Source: Sphingomonas baiyangensis
GTDB taxonomy: Bacteria; Pseudomonadota; Alphaproteobacteria; Sphingomonadales; Sphingomonadaceae
Direction: 5' to 3'
NCBI RefSeq assembly: GCF_005144715.1
Contig: NZ_SWKR01000001.1
Location: forward strand, 1 to 64,000
Length of the DNA stretch: 64,000 nt
In this document: positions 53,919 to 64,000 of the stretch, piece by piece
How the letters are laid out: every line of letters starts with the position of its first letter
Numbering within the stretch: position 1 is the stretch's first letter
Translations under genes and position numbers: made by a program
Notes under the pieces: model-generated
Database searches by the model: none
Seen by the model: the letters and a program-made list of their open reading frames with translations, nothing else
What the model was told of the DNA's origin: nothing

Positions 53919-54572
53919 TCAGTTCTTCAGCATCGAGCGGATGAAGCCGATCAGCCCCGTCTGGCGCGAGCGCTTCAGGCGTTCGGCGGCCAGGATCGTG
54001 CGCACGCTCTGGTAGCAGGCTTCGACATCGTCGTTGACGAGCACATAGTCATAGCCGTCCCAGTGGCTCACCTCGCCCGCCGCGCGGGCCATGCGCGCGT
54101 CGATCACCGCCTCGGCGTCGGTCGCGCGCGCGGTCAGGCGGCGGTGGAGTTCCTCCATCGACGGCGGCAGGATGAACACGCGCACCACGTCGCCGCCGGC
54201 GATCTGGAAAAGCTGCTGCGCGCCCTGCCAGTCGATATCGAACAGCACGTCGCGTCCCGAATCGAGGATCGCGTCGACCTGTGAGCGCGGCGTGCCGTAG
54301 CGATGATCGAACACATGCGCCCATTCGAGAAACGCATGATCGGCCACCATCGAGCGGAACCGCTCGAGATCGACGAAATGATAGTCGCGCCCGTCGACTT
54401 CGCCGGGGCGCATCGGCCGCGTCGTCGCCGATACCGACATTTCGAGCTGCGGATCGCTCGCCAGCAGCTTGCGCGCGATCGTCGATTTGCCTGCACCCGA
54501 GGGCGAGGACAGCACGAACAGCACGCCGCGACGCCGGAAGCCGTGCGGATCGGACTCGGGAGTATGCGCCAT
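53919..54572 (-). CDS. gmk: Guanylate kinase
   Basis: 217 residues: P-loop SSPSGAGKSTIARKLL, GMP-binding SVSATTRPMRPGEVDGRDYH, DLERF, lid region and FDIDWQGAQQL. It converts GMP to GDP with ATP. It follows a small gene (54624-54827) on the same strand. GCC ATG context with no strong ribosome site. Confidence 0.95.
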   Translation of the reverse strand: MAHTPESDPHGFRRRGVLFVLSSPSGAGKSTIARKLLASDPQLEMSVSATTRPMRPGEVDGRDYHFVDLERFRSMVADHAFLEWAHVFDHRYGTPRSQVDAILDSGRDVLFDIDWQGAQQLFQIAGGDVVRVFILPPSMEELHRRLTARATDAEAVIDARMARAAGEVSHWDGYDYVLVNDDVEACYQSVRTILAAERLKRSRQTGLIGFIRSMLKN

Positions 54573-54623
54573 GGGGGCCTTTGGGCCGCTCGCCGCCGCC
54601 GCGTCAAGCCATGGCGCGCGGTC

Positions 54624-54827
54624 TTACAGCGGCCGGCGCTTCGATGCCTTGCGCCGCTCGTACAGCTTCTTGCCGACATAGGCCGCGCCGAGCGCGGTGC
54701 CGAACGGCCCCATGCGCCGCAGCACGCTACCCGCCGCCCAGCCGAGCGCCGCGCCCTTCATGCCGCCCGAACCATCGCGGCGGTCCATTTCGCGGCCTAC
54801 CAGGGCGCCGATGACACGCTTCAGCAT
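54624..54827 (-). CDS. Small basic Gly/Ala-rich protein, unknown
   Basis: 67 residues starting MLKRVIGALVGREMDRRDG, with a Gly-rich middle (AALGWAAGSVLRRMGPFGTA) and a very basic end (KKLYERRKASKRRPL). AGGAATTGGAAGC before the ATG supports the start. Similar short proteins occur in sphingomonads with no known function; possibly membrane-associated. Confidence 0.65.
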   Translation of the reverse strand: MLKRVIGALVGREMDRRDGSGGMKGAALGWAAGSVLRRMGPFGTALGAAYVGKKLYERRKASKRRPL

Positions 54828-54898
54828 GCTTCCAATTCCTCGTCTGATTCCAGAAGTTCGAGCGCGCGGCGGGGGGGAAAGTTCCGCCTGCGGCACGA

Positions 54899-55135
54899 TC
54901 AGTCGCTTGCCGCTTTTGCGCCATCGCCGCTCACCGCGTCGCCCAACGCGTCGACGCCTTCGCTCAGGCCCTTGAGCACCAGCCAGCCCACCGCGTAGGT
55001 GAACGCGATCGGTACCGCCACGCGCAGCACGCCGCCAATGATCGCGCCCTTGAGCGCACCGTCGAGTGGCGAATCGTCGCCATCCGAAGCATCGAGCGCG
55101 CCGCCGATCAGCGCGCCCCACTTGATTCCCACCAT
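54899..55135 (-). CDS. Small Gly/Ala-rich membrane-type protein, unknown
   Basis: 78 residues with one clear hydrophobic segment (AIIGGVLRVAVPIAFTYAVG followed by WLVLKGLSEG) after an N-terminal GIKWGALIGGALDASDGDD. GGAGG lies nine bases before the ATG. It sits between fumC and the preceding small gene on the same strand. No family recognised. Confidence 0.68.
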   Translation of the reverse strand: MVGIKWGALIGGALDASDGDDSPLDGALKGAIIGGVLRVAVPIAFTYAVGWLVLKGLSEGVDALGDAVSGDGAKAASD

Positions 55136-55182
55136 GTCGCACAGCCTCCAGTTGCGGGCGCATCAATCGCGCAAGCGGCGTG

Positions 55183-56574
<1,392 letters not shown>

Positions 56575-56658
56575 GCCCGCGACAACCCGTCAGCCGGCAG
56601 GTCGATCCTTCGCGGCCAGCAGCCGTTGCGGCGGGCACCGGGAAGGTCCGGGAGAGGA

Positions 56659-56732
56659 TGGATGCCCCGCGTGGATTCGAACCACGATTGACGGAGTCAG
56701 AGTCCGTAGTCTTACCATTAGACGACAGGGCA
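56659..56732 (-). tRNA. tRNA-Gln (anticodon CUG)
   Basis: 74 nt including encoded CCA. Acceptor TGCCCTG pairs with CGGGGCA (U1-A72 first pair, one G-U), discriminator U73; D-stem GTCT/AGAC; anticodon stem ACGGA/TCCGT with loop CTCTGAC, giving CUG; T-stem CGTGG/CCACG with loop TTCGAAT. U73 is unlike the G73 of E. coli tRNA-Gln, which fits charging through GluRS and GatCAB (inference). Confidence 0.94.
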
Positions 56733-56894
56733 ACGGGAGGCGCGCAGATAGGCGGGCGTTCGGGGGCTGTCAACCGGCCGCTGCGGCGTTCGTCGCACCG
56801 CCTTGTACGTACCCGTCGCTTGCGATAGCGTTGGCATCAAGCACCGGCGGCTATGTGCCGTGACGGAACAAGAACATAAGCGAGATTGGACGGC

Positions 56895-57944
56895 ATGGGG
56901 GACCTATCCCACCAGTTGCCGCAGCAGCCGGACCGTCCGGCTGTACAGCAGGCGAAGGATATCCGCCCCCGGCGCGCGCGCTGGCCCGAGGCGCGCCATT
57001 ATGCCGCGCTCGATCTTGGCACCAACAATTGCCGGCTGCTCATCGCGCGCCCGCAGGGGCCGGGGTTCGCGGTGATCGACGCCTTCTCGCGCATCGTGCG
57101 GCTGGGCGAGGGGCTTGCCGCCTCGGGACGGTTGAGCGACGCCGCGATCGACCGCACGCTCGCTGCCCTGCGCATCTGCGCCGACAAGCTCCGGCGCCGC
57201 AACGTTACGCTGGCGCGCTCGGTCGCGACCGAGGCATGCCGCCGCGCCGCCAACGGCCCCGAGTTCATCGCACGCGTGCGCGAGGAGACGGGCATTCGGC
57301 TCGACATCATCTCCGCCGAGGAGGAAGCGCGGCTGGCGGTGCTCGGCTGCCACGCGCTGCTCGAACCCGGTGACGGCCCCGCGATGGTGTTCGACATCGG
57401 CGGCGGATCGACTGAGCTGGTGCTGATCGACACGCACGGCACCGTGCCGAGCGTGATCGACTGGCACAGCGCGCCCTGGGGCGTGGTGTCGCTCACCGAG
57501 GCCGCCGCTGCCAGTGCGCGTTGCGGCGAAAGCCTCGCCACGCATTACGCACGGATGCGCGCGATGGTCGCCGAATCGTTCGCGCCCTTCGCCCGGCGCC
57601 TCGACCCGCCGCGCGGTGGCGTGCCGCGGCTGCTCGGCACCAGCGGCACCGTCACCACGCTCGCTAGCGTCCATCTGGGGCTTTCTTCCTATGATCGCTC
57701 GGCGATCGACGGGCTGATCGTGCCGACACAGGCGATGCGCGATGTCAGCGCACGGCTCGCCGGCCTCGCCATCGCCGATCGCGCGCGCGTGCCGTGCATC
57801 GGCCAGGAACGTGCCGATCTGGTGGTGGCGGGGTGCGCGATCCTCGAATCGATCCTCGACATCTGGCCCGCCGAACGCATCGGCATCGCCGATCGCGGCA
57901 TTCGCGAGGGCATCCTGCGCCGGCTGATGCAGGCCGGGACATGA
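56895..57944 (+). CDS. ppx: Ppx/GppA family exopolyphosphatase
   Basis: About 349 residues, one Ppx/GppA (actin-like ATPase) module: AALDLGTNNCRLLIA (phosphate loop 1), VATEACRRAANG, ISAEEEARLAVLG, the DIGGGSTELVLID second phosphate loop and GTSGTVTTLASVHLG. Shorter than E. coli Ppx (about 510); the C-terminal HD domain is missing, as in many alphaproteobacteria. The start is ATG 56895 (TTG at 56886 also possible). Overlaps rlmE as ATGA. Confidence 0.88.
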   Translation: MGDLSHQLPQQPDRPAVQQAKDIRPRRARWPEARHYAALDLGTNNCRLLIARPQGPGFAVIDAFSRIVRLGEGLAASGRLSDAAIDRTLAALRICADKLRRRNVTLARSVATEACRRAANGPEFIARVREETGIRLDIISAEEEARLAVLGCHALLEPGDGPAMVFDIGGGSTELVLIDTHGTVPSVIDWHSAPWGVVSLTEAAAASARCGESLATHYARMRAMVAESFAPFARRLDPPRGGVPRLLGTSGTVTTLASVHLGLSSYDRSAIDGLIVPTQAMRDVSARLAGLAIADRARVPCIGQERADLVVAGCAILESILDIWPAERIGIADRGIREGILRRLMQAGT

Positions 57945-58615
57945 GCCGGGGTCCGGGCCGCGTGCGCGTACGCACCGCGCGCAACCGCACCGCGCAGTCG
58001 ACGCGCTGGCTCGAGCGCCAGCTCAACGATCCCTATGTCCGCAAGGCCAAGGCCGAGGGCTATCGCAGCCGCGCGGCGTACAAGCTCATCGAGCTCGACG
58101 AGAAGTTCGGGCTGCTGCGCGGCATGAAGCGCATCGTCGATCTCGGCATCGCGCCGGGCGGCTGGACGCAGGTGGCGCGCAAGAAGGCGCCGGGCGCCGC
58201 GATCGTCGGCATCGACCTGCTGCCCGTCGACCCGATCGAGGGCGTCACCATCCTCCAGATGGATTTCCTCGCTGAAACCGCACCCGCGCTGCTGACCGAG
58301 GCGCTGGGCGGCCAGGCCGATCTCGTCCTGTCGGACATGGCGGCGAATACCGTCGGCCATCCGCAGACCGATCACCTGCGCACCATGGCGCTGGTCGAGG
58401 CCGGCCTCGCCTTCGCCTGCGAGATATTGCGCCCCGGCGGCGCCTATGTCGCCAAGGTGCTGGCGGGCGGTGCCGACAACAACCTCGTAGCCGACCTCAA
58501 GCGCGCCTTCACCACCGTCAAGCACGCCAAGCCGCCGGCGAGCCGCAAGGATTCGTCCGAATGGTATGTCGTGGCGCAGGGCTTCAAGGGCGGCGGCGAG
58601 CCCTCCCCTCCCTGA
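57941..58615 (+). CDS. rlmE: 23S rRNA 2'-O-methyltransferase E (FtsJ)
   Basis: 224 residues. SAM-binding VDLGIAPGGWTQVA; catalytic K-D-K-E set seen at SRAAYKL, LSDMAANTVG, YVAKVLAGG and SSEWYVVAQGF. Methylates U2552 of 23S rRNA. The ATG overlaps the ppx stop. The stop codon TGA lies inside a 9-bp hairpin that starts a G/C-rich repeat, so the 3' end of this gene and the repeat overlap. Confidence 0.94.
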   Translation: MSRGPGRVRVRTARNRTAQSTRWLERQLNDPYVRKAKAEGYRSRAAYKLIELDEKFGLLRGMKRIVDLGIAPGGWTQVARKKAPGAAIVGIDLLPVDPIEGVTILQMDFLAETAPALLTEALGGQADLVLSDMAANTVGHPQTDHLRTMALVEAGLAFACEILRPGGAYVAKVLAGGADNNLVADLKRAFTTVKHAKPPASRKDSSEWYVVAQGFKGGGEPSPP

Positions 58616-58730
58616 AAGGGAGGGGTCGGGGGTGGGTCGGGTCCGGGTGGTACGGTAAGCCTTACGCGCAAGGGCAATCGTATCGCGATTACGCCAGCCA
58701 CCCCCTGCCCCTCCCTTCAAGGTAGGGGGC
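58601..58730. repeat. Pair of inverted G/C-rich repeat units (REP-like)
   Basis: The left unit (58601-58636) contains CCCCTCCCT-GAA-AGGGAGGGG, a 9-bp hairpin with the rlmE stop in its loop, followed by TCGGGGGTGGG. The right unit (58698-58730) is nearly its reverse complement. Between them are about 60 unique bases. Units of this kind recur between genes in sphingomonads. Whole-genome counting would show whether this is one. Confidence 0.75.
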
Positions 58731-58731
58731 C

Positions 58732-58769
58732 AAAAAAACGCCCGCGCCGGGCATCCCCCGCGCGGGCGT
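58732..58769 (-). terminator. Rho-independent terminator of rplM-rpsI
   Basis: On the minus strand ACGCCCGCG (58769-58761) and CGCGGGCGT (58746-58738) form a 9-bp stem followed by seven T residues (58738-58732). It lies 41 bp after the rpsI stop. Confidence 0.88.
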
Positions 58770-58810
58770 TTCGCAAAGGCCGGCCGGGCGAACCCGGCCA
58801 ATGCCGCGTA

Positions 58811-59374
58811 TCAGCGCTTTGAGAACTGGAAGCTGCGGCGGGCCTTGGCCTTGCCGTACTTCTTGCGCTCCACCGCGCGGCTGTCGCGCGTCAGGAAGCC
58901 GGCGGCCTTGACGGGCGCGCGCAGCACCGGCTCATACTTGGTCAGCGCCTGGGCGATGCCGTGCTTGACCGCGCCGGCCTGGCCCGAAAGCCCGCCACCC
59001 TTGACGGTGCAGATCACGTCATACTGGCCGGTCCGCTCGGTCACGCCGAACGGCTGGTTGATGACGAGGCGCAGCGTGGGGCGCGCGAAATAGGTTTCCT
59101 GGTCGCGGCCGTTGACGGTGATCTTGCCCGAGCCGGGCTTGAGCCACACGCGCGCCACGGCATCCTTGCGGCGGCCAGTGGCGTAGGAGCGGCCATATTG
59201 GTCGACTTCCTGCTCGCGCAGCGGCATCGTGGGGGCGGCGGGCTGCTGCGGCGCGGCAGCGGCCTCGTCGCCCGTGGCGGCAGCGGGAGCGTTGGTGCCG
59301 GCGGGCGCCGGCTGGGCGGGCTGGCCCGCGGCGATGGCGCCGAGATCGGCGAGGGACTGGCGGTTGTCGGACAT
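58811..59374 (-). CDS. rpsI: 30S ribosomal protein S9
   Basis: 187 residues. The S9 core (residues about 58-187) reads [56 protein letters not shown] and the terminal [18 protein letters not shown] 57-residue Ala/Pro/Gln-rich extension precedes it; S9 is normally about 130. The ATG shares a base with the rplM stop (TAATG). The extension is disordered and typical of sphingomonads. Confidence 0.96.
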   Translation of the reverse strand: MSDNRQSLADLGAIAAGQPAQPAPAGTNAPAAATGDEAAAAPQQPAAPTMPLREQEVDQYGRSYATGRRKDAVARVWLKPGSGKITVNGRDQETYFARPTLRLVINQPFGVTERTGQYDVICTVKGGGLSGQAGAVKHGIAQALTKYEPVLRAPVKAAGFLTRDSRAVERKKYGKAKARRSFQFSKR

Positions 59375-59853
59375 TATGCGCCCACCTTGTTCTTGCGGTT
59401 CATGCCCGCGATATCGAGGACCTGCGGGTTCTGCGCTTCGTGCGGATGCTCGGTGCCCTTGTAGATGCGCAGGTTGCGCATCTGCTGGCGCCCCAGCGGG
59501 CCGCGCGGGATCATGCGCTCGACGGCCTTTTCGAGCACGCGCTCGGGGAAGCGCCCGTCGAGCAGCTTGGCCGCGGTCACTTCCTTGATGCCGCCGGCAT
59601 AGCCGGTGTGCTTGTAATAGACCTTGTCCTGCAGCTTCTTGCCGGTGAAGCGCACCTTGTCGGCGTTGATGACGACGACATTGTCACCGCAATCGACATG
59701 CGGGGTGAAGCTGGTCTTGTGCTTGCCGCGCAGCACATTTGCGATGATCGTCGCGGCACGGCCGACGACGAGGCCATCGGCATCGACGATGTGCCACTGC
59801 TTTTCCACCTCGGCCGGCTTGACCGACTTGGTGGTCTTCATGAGCGCCTTCAT
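59374..59853 (-). CDS. rplM: 50S ribosomal protein L13
   Basis: 159 residues: [60 protein letters not shown] and [17 protein letters not shown]. The first ATG (59853) is preferred because sphingomonad L13 begins [14 protein letters not shown]; the ATG at 59841 has a better ribosome site (GAAGG) and could be used. Coupled to rpsI. 137 bp upstream before cutA likely hold the promoter. Confidence 0.96.
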   Translation of the reverse strand: MKALMKTTKSVKPAEVEKQWHIVDADGLVVGRAATIIANVLRGKHKTSFTPHVDCGDNVVVINADKVRFTGKKLQDKVYYKHTGYAGGIKEVTAAKLLDGRFPERVLEKAVERMIPRGPLGRQQMRNLRIYKGTEHPHEAQNPQVLDIAGMNRKNKVGA

Positions 59854-59990
59854 GGCTTGGAAAACCCTATGATCGAGGACTGGGCGAACGCCACGCGGCC
59901 GAAGCGACGGGCGCCGTTGCGCGGCCAATTGCCGTTCGATCGCCAGAAAGTCAAGTTTGCCGCGGGATTTCTGACGGGTATCTGGATACC

Positions 59991-60308
59991 CTAGGATTCG
60001 ATAGCATCGTTGATCCAGCGTGCCGCGGCCTCGGTTGCGGCGGCGGGCCACAGCTCGATCACCGGCAGATCGTAGCTGTGCAGCTCGGCGATGCGGTCGC
60101 GCAGCGCCAGCGCCTGTTCCATCGTCGTCTTGAACAGCACCGGCGTCTCGACTTCCTGCTCGACGCCCTCGCCCCAGCGATAGATCGAGATGCACGAGGC
60201 CATCACGTTGGCGCACGCCGCCAGCCGCTCCTCGACCATCGCCCGCGCCACCTGTTCGGCTTCCTCGACGGTGCCGAAGGTGACGTGCAGCAGCGCGATG
60301 TCGCTCAT
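59991..60308 (-). CDS. cutA: CutA divalent-cation tolerance protein
   Basis: 105 residues, CutA1 trimeric ferredoxin-like fold: [59 protein letters not shown] and [11 protein letters not shown]. Its ATG overlaps the ctaA stop (ATGA). The role in copper tolerance is reported in E. coli but the mechanism is unclear. Confidence 0.94.
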   Translation of the reverse strand: MSDIALLHVTFGTVEEAEQVARAMVEERLAACANVMASCISIYRWGEGVEQEVETPVLFKTTMEQALALRDRIAELHSYDLPVIELWPAAATEAAARWINDAIES

Positions 60309-61360
60309 GCGCGCACGCGCCCCGCGGCATGCGCGCCCCACGCCGTCGCCGCGACGAGCAGCGCGCCGACGATCTGGTGCGTCAGCGCGGCATGGAACTG
60401 CACGCCGCTCATCACCGTGGCGATACCCAGCAATATCTGCGTGCCCACCGCCAGATGGATCGCGATCGACGCGCCCCGCGCGCCCGTGCGCCTGGCCGCG
60501 CGCGCGAGGAACATCAGCGCGACGAAGGCCGCGAACGCCCACCAGCGATGGATGAAGTGCAGCGCCCAGGGATCGTTGACCAGCGCATTGCCCAAGCCCC
60601 CGGCGGTATCGATCGCCGGCACCAGCCGCCCGTTCATCAGCGGCCATTCATTGGTGACGAGGCCGGCGTTCAGCCCCGCGACGAACGCGCCGAACAGCAG
60701 CTGCACCAGCAGCACGCCACCCGCTACCCATGCCACGGGCACGATCCGCGCCGGCGCCGCTGCCGGGTCGCGCGCCAGCGCACGCATGTCGAGCGCGGTC
60801 CACACCGTCACCGCTAGGATCGCCAGCGCGAGATTGAGATGCACCGCGAGCCGGAAATGGCTGACATCGGTACGCTCGGCGAGGCCCGACGTGACCATCC
60901 ACCAGCCGATCACCCCCTGCAATCCGCCGAGCGCCAGCAGCGCCGTCAGCCGCGCGCCATAGCCCGGCGGAATCGCGCGGCGCAGCGCGAACCACGCCAG
61001 CGGCAGCGCGAAGGCGATGCCGATCAGCCGCCCCAGCAGCCGGTGGAACCACTCCCAGAAATAGATGAACTTGAACTCAGCCAGGCTCATGCCGCGATTG
61101 ATCTCGCGATATTCGGGTGTCGCCTGATATTTGACGAACTCGGCCTGCCAGTCGGCGGCGTTCAAGGGCGGGATTGCGCCCGACACCGGCTTCCACTCGG
61201 TGATCGAAAGCCCCGATTCGGTCAGCCGCGTGATGCCGCCCACGGCGACCATCAGCACGATCAGCGCGGCGATGCTCCACAGCCACGCCGCGATCGCGCG
61301 CGGGCGGGCGCGCGGCGAAACGGCGGTGGAACGTGGAGCGGCGAACGTCGTACCAGTCAT
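60305..61360 (-). CDS. ctaA: Heme A synthase (COX15/CtaA)
   Basis: 351 residues, eight predicted membrane helices in two halves: [71 protein letters not shown] ([14 protein letters not shown]) and [11 protein letters not shown] with the heme-ligand His residues. Oxidises heme O to heme A for the aa3 oxidase. The ATG 61360 is chosen because an upstream frame lacks homology. Translationally coupled to cutA. Confidence 0.93.
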   Translation of the reverse strand: MTGTTFAAPRSTAVSPRARPRAIAAWLWSIAALIVLMVAVGGITRLTESGLSITEWKPVSGAIPPLNAADWQAEFVKYQATPEYREINRGMSLAEFKFIYFWEWFHRLLGRLIGIAFALPLAWFALRRAIPPGYGARLTALLALGGLQGVIGWWMVTSGLAERTDVSHFRLAVHLNLALAILAVTVWTALDMRALARDPAAAPARIVPVAWVAGGVLLVQLLFGAFVAGLNAGLVTNEWPLMNGRLVPAIDTAGGLGNALVNDPWALHFIHRWWAFAAFVALMFLARAARRTGARGASIAIHLAVGTQILLGIATVMSGVQFHAALTHQIVGALLVAATAWGAHAAGRVRA

Positions 61361-61455
61361 GCGCGCGCCATAGCCCTTGGCAGCAGCCCCGTCGATGCCG
61401 CCTTCGACCCGTGCCGCATGCAGCCATAGCGATGGCCCGCACAAAAACATTATAT

Positions 61456-61468
61456 GTGATATTGTAAC
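61456..61468 (+). promoter_or_regulatory. Candidate Zur box in an AT-rich promoter
   Basis: In the AT-rich stretch 61441-61470, GTGATATTGTAAC (reverse GTTACAATATCAC) matches the palindrome GTTATAATATAAC at 11 of 13 positions, a form close to alphaproteobacterial Zur sites as I remember them. It lies 19 bp before the MerC-like gene and upstream of the Zur-type gene. Confidence 0.4.
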
Positions 61469-61487
61469 GTCGCGGGTTGCGGTCTAC

Positions 61488-61874
61488 ATGGCGTGCATGG
61501 CCGGCATCGCCCTCCCCCTTCCCCGCGGCAACGCGCTCGATCGTCTGGCGATCAGCGTGTCGGCTTTGTGCGTCGTGCACTGCCTTGCCAGCGCGGTGCT
61601 GCTGGCGTTGCTCTCGTCGGTCGCGCAACCCTTCCTGCACGAATCGGTGCACGAGATCGGTCTGGGCCTCGCAATGCTGCTCGGCGCCTTCGCGCTCGGG
61701 CGCGGCGTGCTCGATCATGGCTATATGATGCCCGCGGCGATCGGATCGCTGGGCTTGGGCATCATGGGCGGCGCGCTGACGCTGCCGCACGATTCGGGCG
61801 AGATCGTCTGGACGCTCGTCGGCGTCGCGGTGCTCGCGCTCGGCCACGACCTAAACCGTCGCGCTGTAATCTAG
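61488..61874 (+). CDS. MerC-domain membrane protein
   Basis: 128 residues, four membrane helices: SVSALCVVHCLASAVLLALL with the Cys-x-x-His-Cys typical of MerC, then IGLGLAMLLGAFALGRGVLD, MMPAAIGSLGLGIMGGALTL and a final helix. MerC moves Hg(II) in mercury operons, but chromosomal copies next to a Zur gene suggest zinc or other metal homeostasis (inference). The ATG 61488 is used. Confidence 0.83.
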   Translation: MACMAGIALPLPRGNALDRLAISVSALCVVHCLASAVLLALLSSVAQPFLHESVHEIGLGLAMLLGAFALGRGVLDHGYMMPAAIGSLGLGIMGGALTLPHDSGEIVWTLVGVAVLALGHDLNRRAVI

Positions 61875-61915
61875 CCGCAGTTGCTCGCGCGCGCGCCGCG
61901 CCCTACATCTGCGCC

Positions 61916-62392
61916 ATGCACAGCCACGCCGCCCACGATCATCGCGAGCCTACCGGCAAGGCGCTCACCAGCGCCGCGCAGAAGACACTCGAAGCTGCCG
62001 GCGAGCAGTGGACGGCGATGCGCCAGCGCATCTTCGAAGTGCTCGCCACGTTCGACAAGCCCGCCTCGGCCTATGACATCGCCGAAGCCGTCTCGAAGGC
62101 CGAGGGTCGTCGCGTCGCTGCCAACAGCGTCTATCGCATCCTCGACCTGTTCGTCGGCGCCAATCTCGCGCGCCGCGTCGAAAGCGCCAACGCCTATGTC
62201 GCCAACAGCCATCCCGGCTGCCTGCACGACTGTATCTTCCTTGTATGCGACAGCTGCGGCCAGACCACGCATCTCGACGACGACGCGATCACCGCGAGCG
62301 TACGCGGCGTGGCGACGGGTGCGGGCTTCTCGCCCAAGCGCCCGGTGATCGAGGTACGCGGCACCTGCGCCGATTGCGAGGATCCGGATTGA
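61916..62392 (+). CDS. zur: Fur-family regulator, probably Zur
   Basis: 158 residues. A His-rich start (MHSHAAHDHRE), winged helix (MRQRIFEVLATFDKPASAYD, RRVAANSVYRILDLFVGANL), then HPGCLHDCIFLVCDSCGQTT and TCADCE with two Cys pairs for structural zinc. FLVCDSCG and the weakly conserved His pattern suggest Zur rather than Fur. The 41 bp after the MerC-like gene suggest co-transcription. Confidence 0.85.
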   Translation: MHSHAAHDHREPTGKALTSAAQKTLEAAGEQWTAMRQRIFEVLATFDKPASAYDIAEAVSKAEGRRVAANSVYRILDLFVGANLARRVESANAYVANSHPGCLHDCIFLVCDSCGQTTHLDDDAITASVRGVATGAGFSPKRPVIEVRGTCADCEDPD

Positions 62393-62453
62393 GATCATGC
62401 GGCAGCTACGGTAACAATCGACACTTACCTTCGGCCGCGATAAGCAGGGGTAA

Positions 62454-64000
62454 TGGTTGATATGCCCCCTACGCCGCTGCTCGACACCGTCCGCACGCCC
62501 CATGATCTGCGCCGCCTCAAGCCCGCGCAACTCCGTCAGCTTGCCGATGAGCTCCGCGCCGAGACGATCTCGGCCGTCGGCACCACCGGCGGCCATCTGG
62601 GCTCGGGCTTGGGCGTCGTCGAGCTGACCACCGCGATCCATTATGTGTTCGACACGCCCGCCGACCGGCTGGTGTGGGACGTCGGCCACCAATGCTATCC
62701 GCACAAGATCCTCACCGGCCGGCGCGACCGCATCCGCACGCTGCGCATGGGTGGCGGTCTGTCGGGCTTCACCAAGCGCACCGAGAGCGAATACGACCCC
62801 TTCGGCGCCGCACACAGCTCGACCTCGATCTCGGCGGCATTGGGCTTTGCCGTCGCAAACAAGCTCGCCGACACGCCGGGCAAGGCGATCGCGGTGATCG
62901 GCGACGGCGCGATGTCCGCCGGCATGGCCTATGAGGCGATGAACAACGCCGAGCAGGCGGGCAATCGCCTCATCGTCATCCTCAACGACAACGACATGTC
63001 GATCGCGCCGCCCGTCGGCGGGCTGTCGGCCTATCTCAGCCGCATCGTCTCGAGCCGCGAGTTCCTCGGCCTGCGCGAGACGCTGCGCAAGGTCGCGCGC
63101 CGCCTGCCGCGCCCCATCCACACCGCCGCGCGCAAGACCGACGAGTTCGCCCGCGGCATGACGATGGGCGGCACGCTGTTCGAGGAGCTGGGCTTCTATT
63201 ATGTCGGCCCGATCGACGGCCACAATCTCGATCACCTCATCCCCGTGCTCGAGAATGTCCGCGATGCCGAGGAAGGGCCGATCCTCGTCCATGTCGTGAC
63301 CAAGAAGGGCAAGGGCTATGCCCCGGCCGAGGAATCGGCGGACAAATATCACGGCGTCCAGAAGTTCGACGTCATCACCGGCGCGCAGGCCAAGGCGCCG
63401 CCGGGACCGCCATCCTACCAGAACGTCTTCGGCGAGACGCTGGCGAAGCTCGCCGAGACCGACAGCCGCATCTGCGCGATCACCGCGGCGATGCCCTCGG
63501 GTACCGGCGTCGACAAGTTCGCCAAGGCGCACCCCACACGCGCCTTCGACGTCGGCATCGCCGAGCAGCACGCCGTCACCTTCGCCGCGGGCCTCGCCGC
63601 GCAGGGGATGCGCCCCTTCTGCGCGATCTACTCGACCTTCCTCCAACGCGCCTACGATCAGGTGGTGCACGACGTCGCGATCCAGAACCTGCCCGTGCGC
63701 TTCGCGATCGACCGCGCCGGGCTCGTCGGCGCCGATGGCTGCACGCATGCCGGCAGCTTCGACGTCACCTATCTGGCGACGCTCCCCAATTTCGTCGTCA
63801 TGGCGCCCGCCGACGAAGCCGAGCTGGTGCATATGACCTACACCGCCGCCGAGCATGACACGGGGCCGATCGCGGTGCGCTATCCGCGCGGCAACGGCAC
63901 CGGCGTGGCGCTGCCCGCAATTCCCGAGCGGCTCGAGATCGGCAAGGGCCGCGTGGTGCGCGAGGGCAAGACCGTCGCGATCCTCTCGCTCGGCACCCGG
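62454..64000 (+). CDS. dxs: 1-deoxy-D-xylulose-5-phosphate synthase, C-terminus cut by window edge
   Basis: 515 codons visible of about 640. Starts [20 protein letters not shown], then [31 protein letters not shown] (catalytic His), the thiamine-diphosphate motif [17 protein letters not shown] with [24 protein letters not shown], and the transketolase domain [18 protein letters not shown] and [15 protein letters not shown]. Makes DXP from pyruvate and glyceraldehyde-3-phosphate, first step of the MEP isoprenoid (and thiamine/pyridoxal) pathway. The ATG at 62463 has better spacing from AGGGG but the longer start matches homologues. Confidence 0.95.

Noticed and set aside
61488..61874. Mercury resistance operon
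   Set aside because: Only a MerC-like protein is present; MerR, MerT, MerP and MerA are missing and the neighbour is a Fur/Zur regulator.

Overview
The window is a GC-rich chromosomal segment of a sphingomonad (order Sphingomonadales, probably Sphingomonas or a close relative). The evidence is two large TonB-dependent receptors with sphingomonad-type plugs, a giant NAD-dependent glutamate dehydrogenase preceded by a PAS protein, ribosomal protein S9 with an Ala/Pro-rich N-terminal extension, two-gene neighbourhoods such as ctaA-cutA-rplM-rpsI, and an encoded-CCA tRNA-Thr(CGU) and tRNA-Gln(CUG). No phage, transposase, CRISPR array or plasmid gene was found.

Region 1 (1-15910) looks like a beta-glucan utilisation locus. 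A TonB receptor sits beside a minus-strand train of tryptophan-halogenase-like flavoprotein, SapC, JmjC/cupin protein, second halogenase-like protein, LacI regulator, FHS-type sugar transporter and a GH3 glucosidase cut by the window edge. On the other side are a divergent GH3 glucosidase, an MFS transporter, and a GH16 endoglucanase. Three copies of one 14-bp LacI-type palindrome (TGAGAACGTTC followed by ACT or TCA) precede the receptor and both GH3 genes. They tie receptor, glucosidases and LacI into one regulon.

Region 2 (15954-27663) is the most unusual part. Two facing gene sets carry a TonB receptor, an AAHS-type transporter, a TauD/TfdA dioxygenase, a D-2-hydroxyacid dehydrogenase and a D-glycerate kinase (one coupled operon), plus a MarR regulator; and an FAD oxidoreductase, a second MarR regulator and both subunits of aconitase X. 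Three sites fitting GTAGMRTGNTACMTA lie before the FAD oxidoreductase, before aconitase X and in the receptor/MarR divergent promoter. This suggests one MarR-controlled catabolic system for an unknown acid whose carbon leaves as glycerate; I know of no described pathway with this gene set.

Region 3 (27750-35551): pirin, a DUF427 protein, a complete arsenic operon (arsR, arsC, acr3, arsH) with a perfect operator palindrome over the arsR promoter, a 1,056-residue secreted BNR/VPS10-type beta-propeller protein and tRNA-Thr.

Region 4 (35723-64000) is mostly housekeeping: PAS protein and NAD-GDH, a PAS-GGDEF-EAL-PilZ protein, class I and class II fumarases at separate places, an MBL-fold hydrolase, a coupled four-gene run (M20 amidohydrolase, DUF3617 lipoprotein, VOC protein, MipA), ferredoxin-NADP reductase, uvrB, gmk, tRNA-Gln, ppx-rlmE, rplM-rpsI, ctaA-cutA, a MerC-like protein with a Zur-type regulator, and the first four fifths of dxs. 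A perfect 33-bp inverted repeat and a pair of inverted G/C-rich repeats lie in intergenic spots here.
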